DNA of 64,000 bases from Blattamonas nauphoetae (GCA_033064195.1 JARBJD010000042.1:290090-354089); one strand, 5' to 3'; shown: positions 1-11,167, counted from the first letter of the stretch. The notes: a model not told the origin generated them from the sequence alone. Numbers and translations are program-made.

Positions 1-577
1 ACACGCTCTCTATTCCATTTCGTCACCGTTGTTTTTTGCTTCTTCTCTGAGATCTCTCCCCAAAACGCATTGATGATCCTTCTTTCGACATCAGTGTGAA
101 CACGATAACACGCAATGTGCAATTTAAATCGATGTTAGGGTTGATCGCAAACTGTTTTTAGTTATCTGATTAATATTGAAAAAATAATTGAGGAGGATGT
201 CAATGAGTGTATGAAAATGTCAAAGGCAGTGATATTGTGGGGGACGACTTGATGGTTATTCTTTCTTCTCATGATCTTGATTGAAGGTCGTCATGACTAG
301 AAAAGGATGTAGGTGTGCCTATTGGCGAGGGGATACTTTCTTGGGAGAAAGAAACGTATTCCCTCCGGAAAGGTGGACGATGGATGGTTGAAGACACTAG
401 AAGTTTAGTTATGGGATGATCCATCGAGTGAGAAACCTAACACGAGTCCTCCACATCGAGATACGGTCAAATCTGTCCTCAAACGACCTCTTGTGTGGGA
501 ATGTGGCCGAATTCCAGTTTACCTTTGGTATGACCCTCGATTTGAGAAAAGAGAACGATCAAACCATGATCACAAAC
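1..577. other. No gene recognised
   Basis: AT-rich sequence before the first mobile element. The only open frames are short (the longest about 60 codons, running into the MITE) and lack domain character, so I call no gene here. Confidence 0.5.
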
Positions 578-579
578 TA

Positions 580-902
580 CAGGGTGAGCCAAAAGTAACC
601 TTCATCCCACAATTGTGTTTTTATGTCATCTTTTCGAAAACAAACATCAAATAGAGATCGTTGTCGCTATACTGTTTGCTCACCACCTCATTCACTGATT
701 TCTTTCTAATCAACTTCAGTGCAGTGTACGAATGAAGTCAGATCGTTCGCATGTCCCGATTTCTGACAAAAAACGAACGAGAATTCAGTTAAGCTTTAAT
801 GATCACTCTCTTCATATTTCACGTCTTGAAACTCTCTTTTTTAACTTTTGTCGAAAAAGGCTTTGATCGGCCCCTAGAGAAGGTTACTTTTGGCTCACCC
901 TG
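580..902. mobile_element. Tc1/mariner-type MITE with TA target duplication
   Basis: A 323-bp non-coding element. Its ends are perfect inverted repeats of about 24 bp starting CAGGGTGAGCCAAAAG, at the left end and in reverse complement at 879-902. It is flanked on both sides by the dinucleotide TA (578-579 and 903-904), the target duplication of the Tc1/mariner superfamily. Beyond the termini the two halves are not complementary and no transposase frame is present. It therefore looks like a deletion derivative moved in trans by an unseen autonomous element. The perfect termini suggest a fairly recent insertion. Confidence 0.85.
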
Positions 903-1179
903 TAATTGCACATTGCGTGTTGTCGTGTTCCCACTGATGTTTTGTTTAAAGTTTTTAGTTTTCAAATTCCACCTCATCTGTCTCAACCGAAAAGGCTTCA
1001 TAAATCAGAGTGAAAAGAGATGATAACACGTTTTTCAATGCTCAGGAAGCGATTTCAGGGTTTTCCACGTGCTTGAAGTGATCGGTCCCATGAGAGGTTG
1101 TCTTTCACACCTTCTCGTCTTTACTTCCAGACCATCACAAACGATAAATTGAATATCGAGCCAATCAGCTTTTTCTGGA

Positions 1180-1960
1180 ATGGGTCATTCATCTTCCTCA
1201 CAGAGCAAATCGACGCCAAAATCACCAGTCTTCGATGAGCCGCCACGAGACGAGAATACCCCAGCACGACTGGTCTCATTGCCTCGTCTCCTCATCGTAG
1301 ATCCTTCCCACTTTATTGTTGATCGCTCCACTATCACTCGTTCCACACTTGGACTCAATACAGAGCTTTGTCCCATCGAAAGTCCTCTTTTCATTGAAAA
1401 AACCATCACTGAAGGAGTTGTGTCCATCACTATCACAATTCTCTCTTTATCCGCTTCAGATTCCTATGGAGACATCCGCTTTGGTCTTCTCGACTCAACT
1501 GTTTCCTTCTCCTCAATAAACAATTCACTTTATTTTAGATTTGATCGAGCACTTGGACGGAGTCTGCTCAGTATATTCTCCTCTCTGTTCATCTCTCCAG
1601 ATTCCGTTGCAATAACTTCATACAATGGTTGTCTCAAGTTCACCCTTCCATCCTCCAAACACAACCCCGAGTGGCAATTTTGCCACTACGCATTGACGGA
1701 AGGGGATTGTGTACGGATGGAGGTGGATATGGACTCAACACCTCGGAAAGTCCAATTCTTCGTGAATGGCAAAGATGGAGGGAGTTACGTGTCTGGTCTT
1801 CCACCATCTGTCAAAATTGGAGTGTGATCCTCCTTTGTCTTCATTCTCTCTTCAGTTCTCCGTTTCTAACTTTGGACTATCGTTCAGAATCGACAGAATA
1901 ACCCAACATGAACATCCAACTCCAATCACACCAGAAATGAAAGAAATCAGATGGAACTGA
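1180..1960 (+). CDS. Small SPRY/B30.2-like protein
   Basis: The first ATG follows a stop-rich leader, and the frame encodes a beta-rich domain resembling SPRY. Recognisable pieces are an N-terminal strand rich in I/T/S followed by RFGLLDST, a middle SVAITSYNG, and the late strand VQFFVNGKDGG that is typical of SPRY proteins. The frame closes at 1827, but a 34-nt GT-AG intron (1822-1855) joins it to FGLSFRIDRITQHEH and a TGA at 1958. A further short intron probably sits near 1560-1600. The protein is about 235-248 aa with no signal peptide. It is probably a small relative of the two SPRY/coiled-coil genes at 30-33 kb. SPRY domains are protein-interaction modules; the partner is unknown. Confidence 0.6.
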
Positions 1961-2458
1961 CTGATTGGTCCACATGTTTTTTTCCACTGAACTGTGGTCC
2001 GTTGTCGATGTCAGTCCAAGCCCTCCAACATCCTCAGCATTTCAGAATGATTCACGAATGATCTGTACACTTGATCTGTCCGACCTCGTTTACCAGCTCT
2101 CAACTTCGCTCAAAGATGTTGCTCCCAATCAACGAAATCAACTGTGGATGTTCATCATTTTCTGAAACGATCGGTTTTCGCTGATTCCTTCATAGAACAC
2201 CCGACGCACCAGCTTTGCTCAATCAACACATTTTCAACCCTTTCAGACAGCTCCGACGAGTTCATACAGTTTATTTTGATAATCCATTTTCATCACTCTG
2301 AGAACCTGTTTTTCTGCTGTTTGAGAACAAATTAAAAAACAACAAAATGAAACACGTTCGAAATTGAAGAAATCGAGTCAAGAGCTCAGCAAAAAAGTAT
2401 TTCAGAACAGAAAAAGCAACAAATCAGTGAAAAACATAAGGGCAGCGGCAGAGGATCG
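1961..2458. other. Spacer, no gene recognised
   Basis: A 498-bp spacer between a plus-strand and a minus-strand gene, so it should hold both 3' ends. It contains 60-66-codon open frames on the plus strand without domain character. Confidence 0.5.
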
Positions 2459-3907
2459 TCAGATCTTCTTATTTTTCTTCAAAGCCAATTCAACTCGTTC
2501 TTGGACAGACATGATGGACTGGGAAGAGACTGGAGTGGCAGTCTGAGTTCTTGCTTGCGGGGTGTAGGATCGGAGTCGAAGAGACGAAGGACGGCTTTGA
2601 GACGGCTTTTGTGGCCCTCTTCCAAGTGTGTTGGAAGAATGGGACATGACAGATCCGGGGCGGGCATATGAGGACGATGCAAAGTTGAACGGATCGGTAT
2701 CGTCTCCCTCCTCAACGAAGGGATCGACCACATCCAAATTTGAGGTTGAGGTGGAAAGGGGCGTGGATGGGAAATGCTTTGAGTTTTGGATGAACGATGG
2801 ATGAGCAGAAAGGGAGAGAGGAGGTTTCGTAGTGGTTTTGGGCTCGGAAGGTTTGCTTAACGGAATATTTGCTTTTGTTAGTGTCTGTGTTGGAGATTGG
2901 GATGTATGTGATACATATTTTGCACTGTTCGTGCGAGCAGGGGACGAAGGTTCGCTTGGTGGGGGAGGCGGATTGGTCTCATCGAACGGCGGCTTCATTT
3001 TGACTGTTTTTTGTGAAGATCGCGATAGTGATGCTGTCGATGCTTTGACAGGAGGTGGAGGAGGAGAGGATGGTTGAGTTTTCGAGGGCTTGGGTTTTTG
3101 TGATTTCGATACGGTCTTATTGGCGCGAGTGTTCTCCTTTGGGGGGAGTTCTGAGGGTTGCATAGCGCGAGTGTGAGAGGGGTCAACAGGATGTTGTAAG
3201 GTCGCTGTCGGAACGGCCTTTGAAGTCCTCTTCTTCTCCGGACGCTTTTGAGATGAATCTGGTCCTGATTTATGGGTTCGATGTTCCCTATCTTGTCTAT
3301 TTTGTTGTGGTTTTGGGTGTTCTCGATCTTTTAGAGAGGATGACAGATCCGGGCTTCGGTCGTCATCACTGGTAGAGTCGTCAGTATCAGAAGTAGGTTC
3401 TGAAACATTTGGTGTCGGTTTTTTTTGTTTATGGTGATGGTTGCTCTGATTGTGATGATAGTAAGATTGGGTCTGAGCAGAAAAATGCATTTGAAGAGCT
3501 CTGGAAATGGCCGAGGACAATTCATCAGTGTTGAACGAGGCAAGAGAATTGGTGTATGATGTGGATAATGGCATGAAATTTGAGCCAGTAGGACCTAATT
3601 TCTGCCGATATTCCTGTTTGTTTCGATCAATTTGTTGCATTTTCTCAGAGAACTTGTTCTGATGTTGAAGGAGGCGGTTTTCCTGAAAAGTAATCGATTG
3701 AAGGACGAGAAAATGACAAACAAAATGGACAAAGAGGGATGGCGACTGTGGGACAGTCTGTAACCGATGAGATCCAGGTCCCGGAAGAATTTCTGCTTGA
3801 GAGAAAGAATCAAAAGACAAAAGAAGCGAGCGTGCAGCAGATTCGTTGAAGGTCGACGATTTCTGCAGGAAATACGACGGATAAAGTTCCGATATTTCTG
3901 AACTCAT
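2459..3907 (-). CDS. Disordered Ser/Pro/Lys-rich protein, unknown role
   Basis: Open frame of 482 codons from ATG at 3907. Residues about 75-110 form a charged helical stretch (ENRLLQHQNKFSEKMQQ) that may be a short coiled coil. The rest is low complexity: a His/Asn patch, an acidic Asp/Ser run, long Pro runs and a basic Ser/Thr-rich tail. The C-terminus ends in a short amphipathic helix (VQERVELALKKNKK). A pyrimidine-rich stretch ending in ttttcag near residue 75 could be a retained in-frame intron. No family recognised; likely a scaffold or cytoskeletal-associated protein, which is inference from composition only. Confidence 0.55.
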   Translation of the reverse strand: MSSEISELYPSYFLQKSSTFNESAARSLLLSFDSFSQAEILPGPGSHRLQTVPQSPSLFVHFVCHFLVLQSITFQENRLLQHQNKFSEKMQQIDRNKQEYRQKLGPTGSNFMPLSTSYTNSLASFNTDELSSAISRALQMHFSAQTQSYYHHNQSNHHHKQKKPTPNVSEPTSDTDDSTSDDDRSPDLSSSLKDREHPKPQQNRQDREHRTHKSGPDSSQKRPEKKRTSKAVPTATLQHPVDPSHTRAMQPSELPPKENTRANKTVSKSQKPKPSKTQPSSPPPPPVKASTASLSRSSQKTVKMKPPFDETNPPPPPSEPSSPARTNSAKYVSHTSQSPTQTLTKANIPLSKPSEPKTTTKPPLSLSAHPSFIQNSKHFPSTPLSTSTSNLDVVDPFVEEGDDTDPFNFASSSYARPGSVMSHSSNTLGRGPQKPSQSRPSSLRLRSYTPQARTQTATPVSSQSIMSVQERVELALKKNKKI

Positions 3908-4091
3908 GAAAGAAAGAGGGATTGAAACGGAAGTTAGGGCCCAATGATCGATCTATGTTGAAAAAGCTGTTGAGACGATTCCTTGAGATGACTTTCAGTT
4001 GGAATGATTTGGATCCTTCTTTTACAGAGATAAGTCTGTCGGTCGATGAGTTTTTAGAAATGACCCTTTGTTTGAAAAGATTGAATCAAAA

Positions 4092-5128
4092 ATGGCTGAA
4101 AACAAGCGAATGGCAGCATGCCTCGACATCACTCGTCGTATGAACCCTGCTGAAGTCGAACAAACTCAGGGGTTTGTTTTAATCATCTATTTAAATTCAT
4201 TCAGCGATCTCATCTTTTTGGCGGAAGATCTCACCGGTCAAATCCTTGCCAATGTCGATCTTCCTCTCCAGTTAGAAACTGATACCTCTGTTGGTCGTTC
4301 TTTCATTATCTCTGACTATAACCGAGATGGTGATTCATACAGGTATCTTCACATCCCAACCCAACAAAATCATTTTCTCTCGTCTCTCTGACCATCATCA
4401 ACATCAACACAGATCCCCACACTCGAACAAGTACTTTCCACCGTACGCTGAAGGTGCTCTCCCCAGTGCTGAACTTCGTCAACTCGAGACGGAGGCCAAC
4501 GAGCTCATGGCAAAATATGTCGAACTGTGTGGATTTATCCGATTTTCTCATAAGATTCACTTTCAATGTTTTTATTACATTTTTTCCGTTCATTAATAGA
4601 TACTATGAAAAGGGAGGCGAGTCGTCAGCATATTTCTGGGATTCGTCGGACGGTGTTGCTGCAGCTGTTCTCATCAAGAAAGGCATCTCTCTCAATTCCT
4701 TCAATTTCTTTTTTCTACGTCTGCAGAATATAATAGCAAAGAGACAGGACAGCAAGGAACGTGGAATTCCATCCACATTTTCAAAATCACTCCGTTCGGC
4801 ACAGGAAAGTTCAATTTCACACTGACCACCACTGTTTCCCTCCAACTCGGTATTGATATCCTCAATCTTGCCGGAAATCTTGTTAGAAAGGTCTTCTTCT
4901 CGATTTTCATATGGTTTTGATCAGGCTGAAAGAAAAAGCGTCAGAATCCAATCTGGCAGTGACAAAGTCCGAACAATGGGACAGATGATTGAAGAATCTG
5001 AGAACAAGATGAGAGCTCACATAGAGACAGTGTACTTCGGTCGCTTGAAGGGAATTGTCTCCGATCTCCGCAGTGTCACAGAACTCAAAAATCTGCCATC
5101 GAACAGAATGGTTATTGCTCCAAACTAA
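4092..5128 (+). CDS. F-actin-capping protein subunit beta (CapZ beta)
   Basis: Caps barbed ends of actin filaments as a heterodimer with CapZ alpha. Six exons (introns 4172-4204, 4343-4412, 4527-4599, 4683-4726 and 4891-4924) sum to 783 nt, giving 260 aa. Family hallmarks in order are CLDITRRMNP, the highly conserved SDYNRDGDSYRSP with SNKYFPP, LRQLETEANELM, the AYFWDSSDGVAAAVLIKK strand, WNSIHIF, LTTTVSLQL, the ENKMRAHIETVYFGR helix and a short tail. The start at 4092 is preferred over an in-frame ATG at 4068 because it matches the usual N-terminus. The tail after DLRSV is short, and this tail carries the capping tentacle in animals. Intron 4 has a GC-AG boundary. Confidence 0.95.
4683..4726 (+). 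other. GC-AG intron in the CapZ beta gene
   Basis: Between LIKK and EYNSKETG the only join that restores the CapZ beta frame uses donor gcatct and acceptor ctgcag (44 nt). No GT lies at a usable position. The downstream exon reads correctly into WNSIHIF, so the GC donor is well supported by protein homology. Confidence 0.8.
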
Positions 5129-5455
5129 GCCTGAACACCTCAAAACACTGTTTCTGTCTCATAAACAGTGTATTTCTTGAGTCTATTCCCATATCAATTC
5201 ACTGATAATACTCCTTTTTTTCACACCCATTTTGTTCTTCGTGAAAATGATCCGTCTTATCTTGGGACGGTGATGACATCCACCGAACTCTGGAGGTGTA
5301 TAATGGGCAGATATGGATCTCACCTTGATCGAACCCTTCGTTTGTCCAGAAAATTGTGATTTACGCGTAATTTTCTGTCCTAGGAAGAAAGAAGTATAAC
5401 CGTGCTTGTCAAACTCAGTCTTATCTTGTGATTATAACACACAAACTAGACACAA
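5129..5455. other. Intergenic region upstream of histone H3
   Basis: This 327-bp spacer should hold the CapZ beta 3' end and the H3 promoter. An imperfect hairpin with arms agaaaatt/aattttct lies near 5348-5380, about 80 bp before the H3 ATG. No TATA box or histone element can be assigned with confidence. Confidence 0.4.
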
Positions 5456-5866
5456 ATGGTTAGAACTAAGTCTGTTGCACGTAAATCCGTCGGTATCAAG
5501 GCTCCACGTAAGACCCTCGCCTCCAAGGCTGCACGTAAAACTGCTGGCTCATCAGGAGGTGTCAAGAAGCCCCACAGATTCCGCCCAGGAACTGTCGCCC
5601 TTCGTGAAATCCGCAAATACCAAAAGAGCACCGAATTGCTCATCCGCAAGCTCCCATTCCAGCGTCTCGTCCGTGAGATCGCTCAGGAATACAAGGCTGA
5701 TCTCCGCTTCCAAAGTGCTGCTGTTGCCGCTCTCCAAGAAGCCTCTGAAGCATACCTTGTTGGTCTGTTCGAAGACACCAACTTGTGCGCCATCCACGCC
5801 AAGCGTGTGACCATCATGCCCAAGGACATGCAGCTCGCTCGTCGCATCCGTGCTGAGCGTTCCTAA
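5456..5866 (+). CDS. Histone H3
   Basis: Intronless, 136 codons including the initiator Met, the canonical H3 length. The fold is standard: [38 protein letters not shown] and the conserved C-terminus [11 protein letters not shown]. The N-terminal tail keeps lysines 4, 9, 14, 18, 23, 27, 36 and 37 but changes their surroundings: A1V, Q5S, T6V, T11V, G13I, Q19T and an A29-G30-S31-S32 linker. Positions 87-90 read AAVA, unlike either animal H3.1 or H3.3. GC-rich third positions suggest strong expression. It is convergent with the transporter on the other strand. Confidence 0.97.
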   Translation: MVRTKSVARKSVGIKAPRKTLASKAARKTAGSSGGVKKPHRFRPGTVALREIRKYQKSTELLIRKLPFQRLVREIAQEYKADLRFQSAAVAALQEASEAYLVGLFEDTNLCAIHAKRVTIMPKDMQLARRIRAERS

Positions 5867-6038
5867 GTGCTCTATATCCTCATTTGGGTCGTGTTTATAA
5901 ACATGATTATCCATTTCATTCATCTCGACTTCATAACATTTCTTTTCGTGAATGATTGTTGAAGAGAGGGACAACCAAAAGAATTGTGTTTGAGAGAGTG
6001 GAAATTGAACACGTGACGTATATATACAGATTGTGGCA

Positions 6039-7192
6039 CTACTTTCGTGTTGGAGTTCTCGAGCTCTTCGCTGCCCTTCTGATTCGGACAGTATCCTTGT
6101 CATCTTCATCTGGCCTCTTTGGCCTCGTCTTTGTGGGGGAGGGTGAATTTCTTTCTTGTTTCTGACCTCCAGACTGCGGCTTGTTCGACACGCTGTAGAG
6201 AACGATTCCTCCAATTGCCACAACCATGCCAATCAGTCTCTTCGACGTGAGTTGCTCCTGGAAGAGGATTGTGCCGAGGACGATGATCGAAATCGTCTTC
6301 AAATGGGATACAACATTGTACCTGTGCAAAGAATGATTGGTGAAGAGTTCAAACGTGAGAGGTGATGTTCGGTTGATCCCGACGAAGAGGGTGATGTTAA
6401 TTCCTACTGATCCGATAGCTGTGCAGATAATTTTGGTCTATGCAATATAAAAGAGTTGATACATGAATATAGTGAATATACAATGAGTATAGGGGTATAG
6501 TGTTGATTCCAGATTGATGTGGGAGAGGAGAGATTGTAGTTTTCGGTGAAATAAGCAATCACTGCGACAAGAACGGCTGCCATTGGAGTTTCATACAAGA
6601 GAAGTTGGAATTCATTGCAATCCAGTTTCTTCTGAGTTGTTTTCGACCAAATTTGGTAGAGAGCAGTTGAGACTGCTCCAGCAGCTCCAACAATAAAGCC
6701 AAGGGGTTCCTAAGAACAATGACAAGTGTAAACAACATACAGTTTGAAGTGAGGCTCCAGTGCAGAGTCCAACACCGACAATGATGGTGACAATTGATAA
6801 GAGAACTGTGATTGGGAATCGTTTTTTGTAAAACAGCATTTCAATGACACAGACACAGGGGGTAACCGCAATCTTCATGGTTTGATAGAAGCTGACCTGG
6901 AACGCTCATAATTGAAAGAGGAAACCTGATTGAGTTGAATTGAGAGATTATTCAGGACGATACTGGCCGCAAAAGAGAGAGCAAGAGGAAGTACTCCGAG
7001 AATTGAGAGTTTTTTGTGTTTGAAAACTCCAGACAAGCACAATATTAGGAGACAGATGAATGTGAAGAGAAAATGGAAGGCTGTCAGTGTAGTGGAGAAA
7101 GGCCATTCTTTTGTGACAGACTTGTTCAATAGAACGACGCCCACACAGAAGAAATAATTCAATAAGAGAGGAATAACGCCGGTTTTGGACAT
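6039..7192 (-). CDS. SLC35E3-like nucleotide-sugar/phosphate translocator
   Basis: A polytopic membrane protein of the drug/metabolite transporter superfamily, triose-phosphate translocator branch, closest to SLC35E3 in my reading. Pieces in order are FFCVGVVLLNKSV (first helix with the conserved Asn-Lys), LALSFAASIVLNNLS, MKIAVTPCVCVIEMLFYKKR, TIIVGVGLCTGAS, LLLYETPMAAVLVAVIAYF, SHLKTISIIVLGTILFQEQ and IGMVVAIGGIVLYSV, then a basic Pro/Ser tail. Short introns separate these pieces (near 6890-6930, 6720-6740, 6430-6500 and 6330-6400). About ten helices are expected. These carriers exchange sugar nucleotides or phosphorylated metabolites across Golgi or ER membranes; the substrate cannot be read from sequence. 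Stop TAG at 6039-6041. Confidence 0.8.
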
Positions 7193-7419
7193 CAGAATAT
7201 GTTTTTGGGACGATCAGATCGATCCCAAGTATTCTCTGTGTATCATAACTGTATGGGAAGTAGAGATCTGAAAAAGTCTCCACATGATAGATCCACTCAA
7301 CATCACTTCATTCTGATCTCCCTTTCTCCATGCTTTGGTTTGAATCGTGTGAAAATGAACAAATTGTGACATGAAACGTGAAATTCATTATCACTATCTC
7401 TCCTCTCCTTCCATAATTC

Positions 7420-8981
7420 TCAGAACCGGCAGTTCACACCTCGTTCTTTCGTCACACTTCGAAGATACTCCGCAATCTCAGTTGATGGTTGTATCTCTCT
7501 CTTCATCCACGCATCGACAGCATCTTCGTGTCCAGCCTGTCTGAGTCTCTCCTCTCTCTGCTTCCATCTCTTCATCTCCTCAGCCATCATTTTCCTGTCA
7601 TCTTTTGTGATGTCCATCAATCTCTCCTTCAAATCATTGGTCGTTGTCTTCTCCACCAACCACCCCACTTCCCACTCCTCTCTTCCTGTCTCCACAATCA
7701 CTCCGTCTTTGAATAGATCTCGCTCGAGCTTCAACGTCTGTTGCAAAAGAAAAACGATTTGTATTTGGAGATCCTTGTTGTTTGTGTCATCATTCGGAGC
7801 GAACTCATCTCGCTGAAGAATGAACTGCAGATATTGCTTGGCTGGTTTCGACACTCGTTCAAACTGCATCTTTCTGAGTCTCTTCAACTCTTCTTTGTCT
7901 TTGATGATGTCTTTTTGATCCCACAATGGATTTCCGATAGCCCAGATGAGATTTAGATGGAACGTATGATGGATTGTTGGAACTGCCATTGGTTGGGATG
8001 TGTCTAATACTCGTTGAAATAGATTGTCTTCCAACATGCGATGAATCAGACGACGGTAATCGACGGTGATGCTGATAATCATTTGAAGATGAGAAGAGTG
8101 TGTTGGTGAAGAGAGACGGCAAGTTCGCTCCAAAAGCGAGCACAGCTGTGGAACATCGGAGAAGGCCGATTCGACCACCGGACGGAGTAATTCGCAATCT
8201 TCACTGACACAGGAAGCAGCACCGTCCCACGAACTGTCAAGAATCTTGATCAACAGGGCAGCTCGATCGGACGGTGGTGCAATCGATTCACTTCTCTCGT
8301 GTTCAATCAGATCAAGGCTGGCGATGATGGTTGATTTGACAAGAGAAACAAAGTCACAATTGATCAGAAGCTGGATAAGATGAGGAGGGATAAAGGCACA
8401 CGCTGCGAAAGGCATCGTCCCAGCTGATGAGCATTGAAGTGAGGAGAGAGAATTCTTCACAAAGAACTTCCAAAAGAGTGTTTCCGCTGAGCCAAGGTGA
8501 TTCTTCAGGAAGTGAGGTGGAGAGAGCAGAGATGGTTGCATCTGTTGGTGACGATTCGGTGAAGAGTGTCTTCATTACCGAAACATGCTCGGCAATCACT
8601 CCACACAGTCGTCCTGCGAACGGAACAAGCTCCGACGAACGGTCAGTCGAACCAGAAGGCACTTTGAGTGTTCGGAGGAAGGAGCGTGTTGCTGAATCAG
8701 ACTTGCATCGTGTGGAGAGTGCTTTGAGAGCCGGCTTCGACATTTCTTGATGTGAGGAGAAACAGTTGGGCAAGAATCGGCATATGTGGACTGGATGGCT
8801 CATGACTCTTTAAATGATCAATAAACGCGAGAAATTTGGGTTTGTGATGGGTGAGGAAGGTGGAAGACGATCGAGGTGTGGAAGTCAACAATAGCACACA
8901 ATTTCCGATCTGTGACAAAATGATGGAAGAGGGAGGAAGACATACTTCAGTGATCACAGAGTTGTTCTTTTCCAAGACCAT
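7420..8981 (-). CDS. Helical-repeat protein of an expanded hypothetical family
   Basis: Three frames join through two short introns. The first begins gtatgtcttcc and ends ttgtcacag near 8950-8915. The second is 31 nt (gtgtgcc to atccag, near 8395-8365) and links DDAFRS to LLINCDFVSLVKSTII. The protein is leucine- and serine-rich helical repeat sequence, suggestive of ARM/HEAT, ending in a charged helix (KRWKQREERLRQAG) and GVNCRF. The last join between the first two segments near 8730-8760 is not fully resolved. The style matches the gene at 11258-12298, so I infer a multicopy lineage-specific family. No function is known to me. Confidence 0.6.
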
Positions 8982-9745
8982 CCATTCTAGAAAGAAGGAT
9001 GGGATCGATGATTCACAGATTCGAAGACACTCGCCTTCTGATGTTTTCCCTGACAGAACATATGATAATTAAGGGTCAGAATGAACACAAAACATTGACA
9101 AACCAATCAGACACAACAATTTCGGGAGAGCAATCTGAGAAAGGTTGAAGAAACAAGAATCAAACTGGAACATCACATGGTTGTGTCTTTGAACAATATT
9201 CCTCAAGAGGGTTGATGTACTCCACTTCAAGAATTGTTGACAGGGCCCAATCAGATTCTGTCAAAATCATCAACAACATGGAGGGAAATCAAGGCGAGAC
9301 AAACCAGTTGCAAGAACGAGGAGAGATTTGAGCATCATTGGGTGTATTGTTTTGTATTCGCCACACAGATGGCTGAACAACACTTCGACTAAGTTCTGTA
9401 AACGATGGAAAACAATGTCAAGAGAAAGTCGTCAAACTGTTTTTTTTCGCCTTTGCGATGTCAATTTGGGGATATGAAGAAGTATTATCGACGAGCATAA
9501 TATTTCGGAGCGAAGGACAGTTGGCTCTATGTATAATGAGGCAATAGAATCCCGGATGGGCGAGTGGTGAACAAGATTGATTCTCCAATGGTTTGATCAA
9601 CTCTGAGAACCATTCGAACGTCAGTGTGGGACGATCCATTCAAACAAGACATGATGAAAAACGCGAATTGTGGAAAATCTCCGGAACATAAATGGAATAT
9701 AGAACAGAACTTTTCGTTGTTTAAGAACGAACCAAAAAGGGATCT
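8982..9745. other. 764-bp spacer, no gene recognised
   Basis: Lies between two minus-strand genes, so it should contain the promoter of the upstream family gene and the 3' region of the serpin. A 73-codon minus-strand frame at 9418-9639 has ordinary composition but no recognisable domain and no splice partner that I can defend. Confidence 0.45.
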
Positions 9746-11167
9746 CTAACTTGTCCCGAGCTGTGAAACCACTCCCTGAAACAGAATAATCTCGTCCCGT
9801 TGATCATACAACACAACAATGAACGGACGATCCAATTTGAAGACTTTGGGCTTGAAAAGTGTTTGAGCCGATGTCTCATCCATCGACCAAACAGCTGTCA
9901 CCGCTGCAGCCTCGGTTCCTTCTTCGTGCACTTTCAGCACAGACCGATGCACAACATCGCTGAAGGCGAAGAAGAGACGATGAAAATGAAGAGAAGTCAA
10001 ACTCGAGGTTCAGAGGCTCAGGTGAGATGCGAGGGAACTCAGCATCGTCTGAGAACGCCTTATCCATCCCAAGACGAGATAATGGATCTTTCAGACTTTC
10101 AGTGCATTCTATCTCGAATCTCGGAACTGACAGTTCAACACTGACAGATGTGAAGGAAAAGAAGACAAACATTCTCTCACTTCCTTCCTGAACAAGCGAC
10201 TCAAACGTGGTGGGGTCGAAGCAGTGTTCGATTGCCTCTTCGAGCGCTTTTTGGCCGTGTTCTGGAAGAAAGAGAATTAACGCAAAAAAAGATGGGGCAA
10301 ACGATCTGGAAGGATCAGTAGCATTCTGGCATCGGGGTGGGTGTACCCAAGATTCACGAGGGAGACATTCTGAGTGTGGAGGAATCTCAAGTTGTCTGTC
10401 ATGTGCATCATCTTCACCTTCCGCTTCTGTCCATTAAACCACATGAAGTCTTCATAAAAGGTATCCCTTTCATTGAATTTTATCGAAAACGGATGCTTGA
10501 AGTGAATGGCGTTGACCAGAAGCATTTTGGTTTCTGGATCGAGATAGGCGACGGCATTCGGAATCAAGCCATTTGTATTCTTTGAAATATGTTCGTTGAT
10601 TTTCGTTGCAGAGCTGAAACGATTCATCAACGATGGACAGAGCGAATAAGAGGAAAAAGTGAGAAAGCGAACGACAGACGAGTGAGATGAGAAATCAAGC
10701 TGTTGTGCTTCTGCTCTGAACAGCGTTCTGCACTCCCTCAAATATCTGTCATAAGGATGGGCTTTGGTTGAGATCCAGAGCGAGTTCACCATTGTGAAGA
10801 GTGACTCACGTTGTGTTCTGTTCTCGATTGCTGATGTTATCTCAAAGTAGGAGGGAATCTGAACAATTTGAGGGAAATAGAAGCAAACACGACGAGATCG
10901 TCTCCGACCTGGGACGTTCAGAGCCGATTCGAAGGACTGGAAGGTTTCCCCTCCCGCTCCATTTGCTGCCAACAAGAGAGCTTCACGGATCGAAAGGGGC
11001 GATATAAACACATTTTTGTCTGAGGTATCCATTGATTGGAGCAAATGACGGCCAAAGATCGTTACAGAACGAGAAAGAGAACGAATGGATTCTGCTTCAG
11101 TGACTGGCAACGTACGGCACGTAACAAGAGTGAAACCCGAGAGAAAAAGGATTAGAGAAAGAATCAT
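9746..11167 (-). CDS. Secreted serpin (serine protease inhibitor)
   Basis: The N-terminus MILSLILFLSGFTLVTC is a signal peptide. Serpin landmarks follow: NVFISPLSIREALLLAANGAGG, the NSLWIS strand, KINEHISKNTNGLI, MLLVNAIHFKHPF with a modified FNGQKRKVKMMHM, VPRFEIE, DPLSRLGMDKAF, the hinge EEGTEAAAVTAV and the terminal RPFIVVLYDQRDEIILFQG. Small residues in the hinge predict an inhibitory serpin. The loop after the hinge (WSMDETSAQTLFKPKVF) is about six residues longer than in alpha-1-antitrypsin, so P1 cannot be placed. Several short introns are present. The one before SDVVHRSV seems to need a GC donor, which is uncertain. A secreted or lysosomal target protease is likely. Confidence 0.88.
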
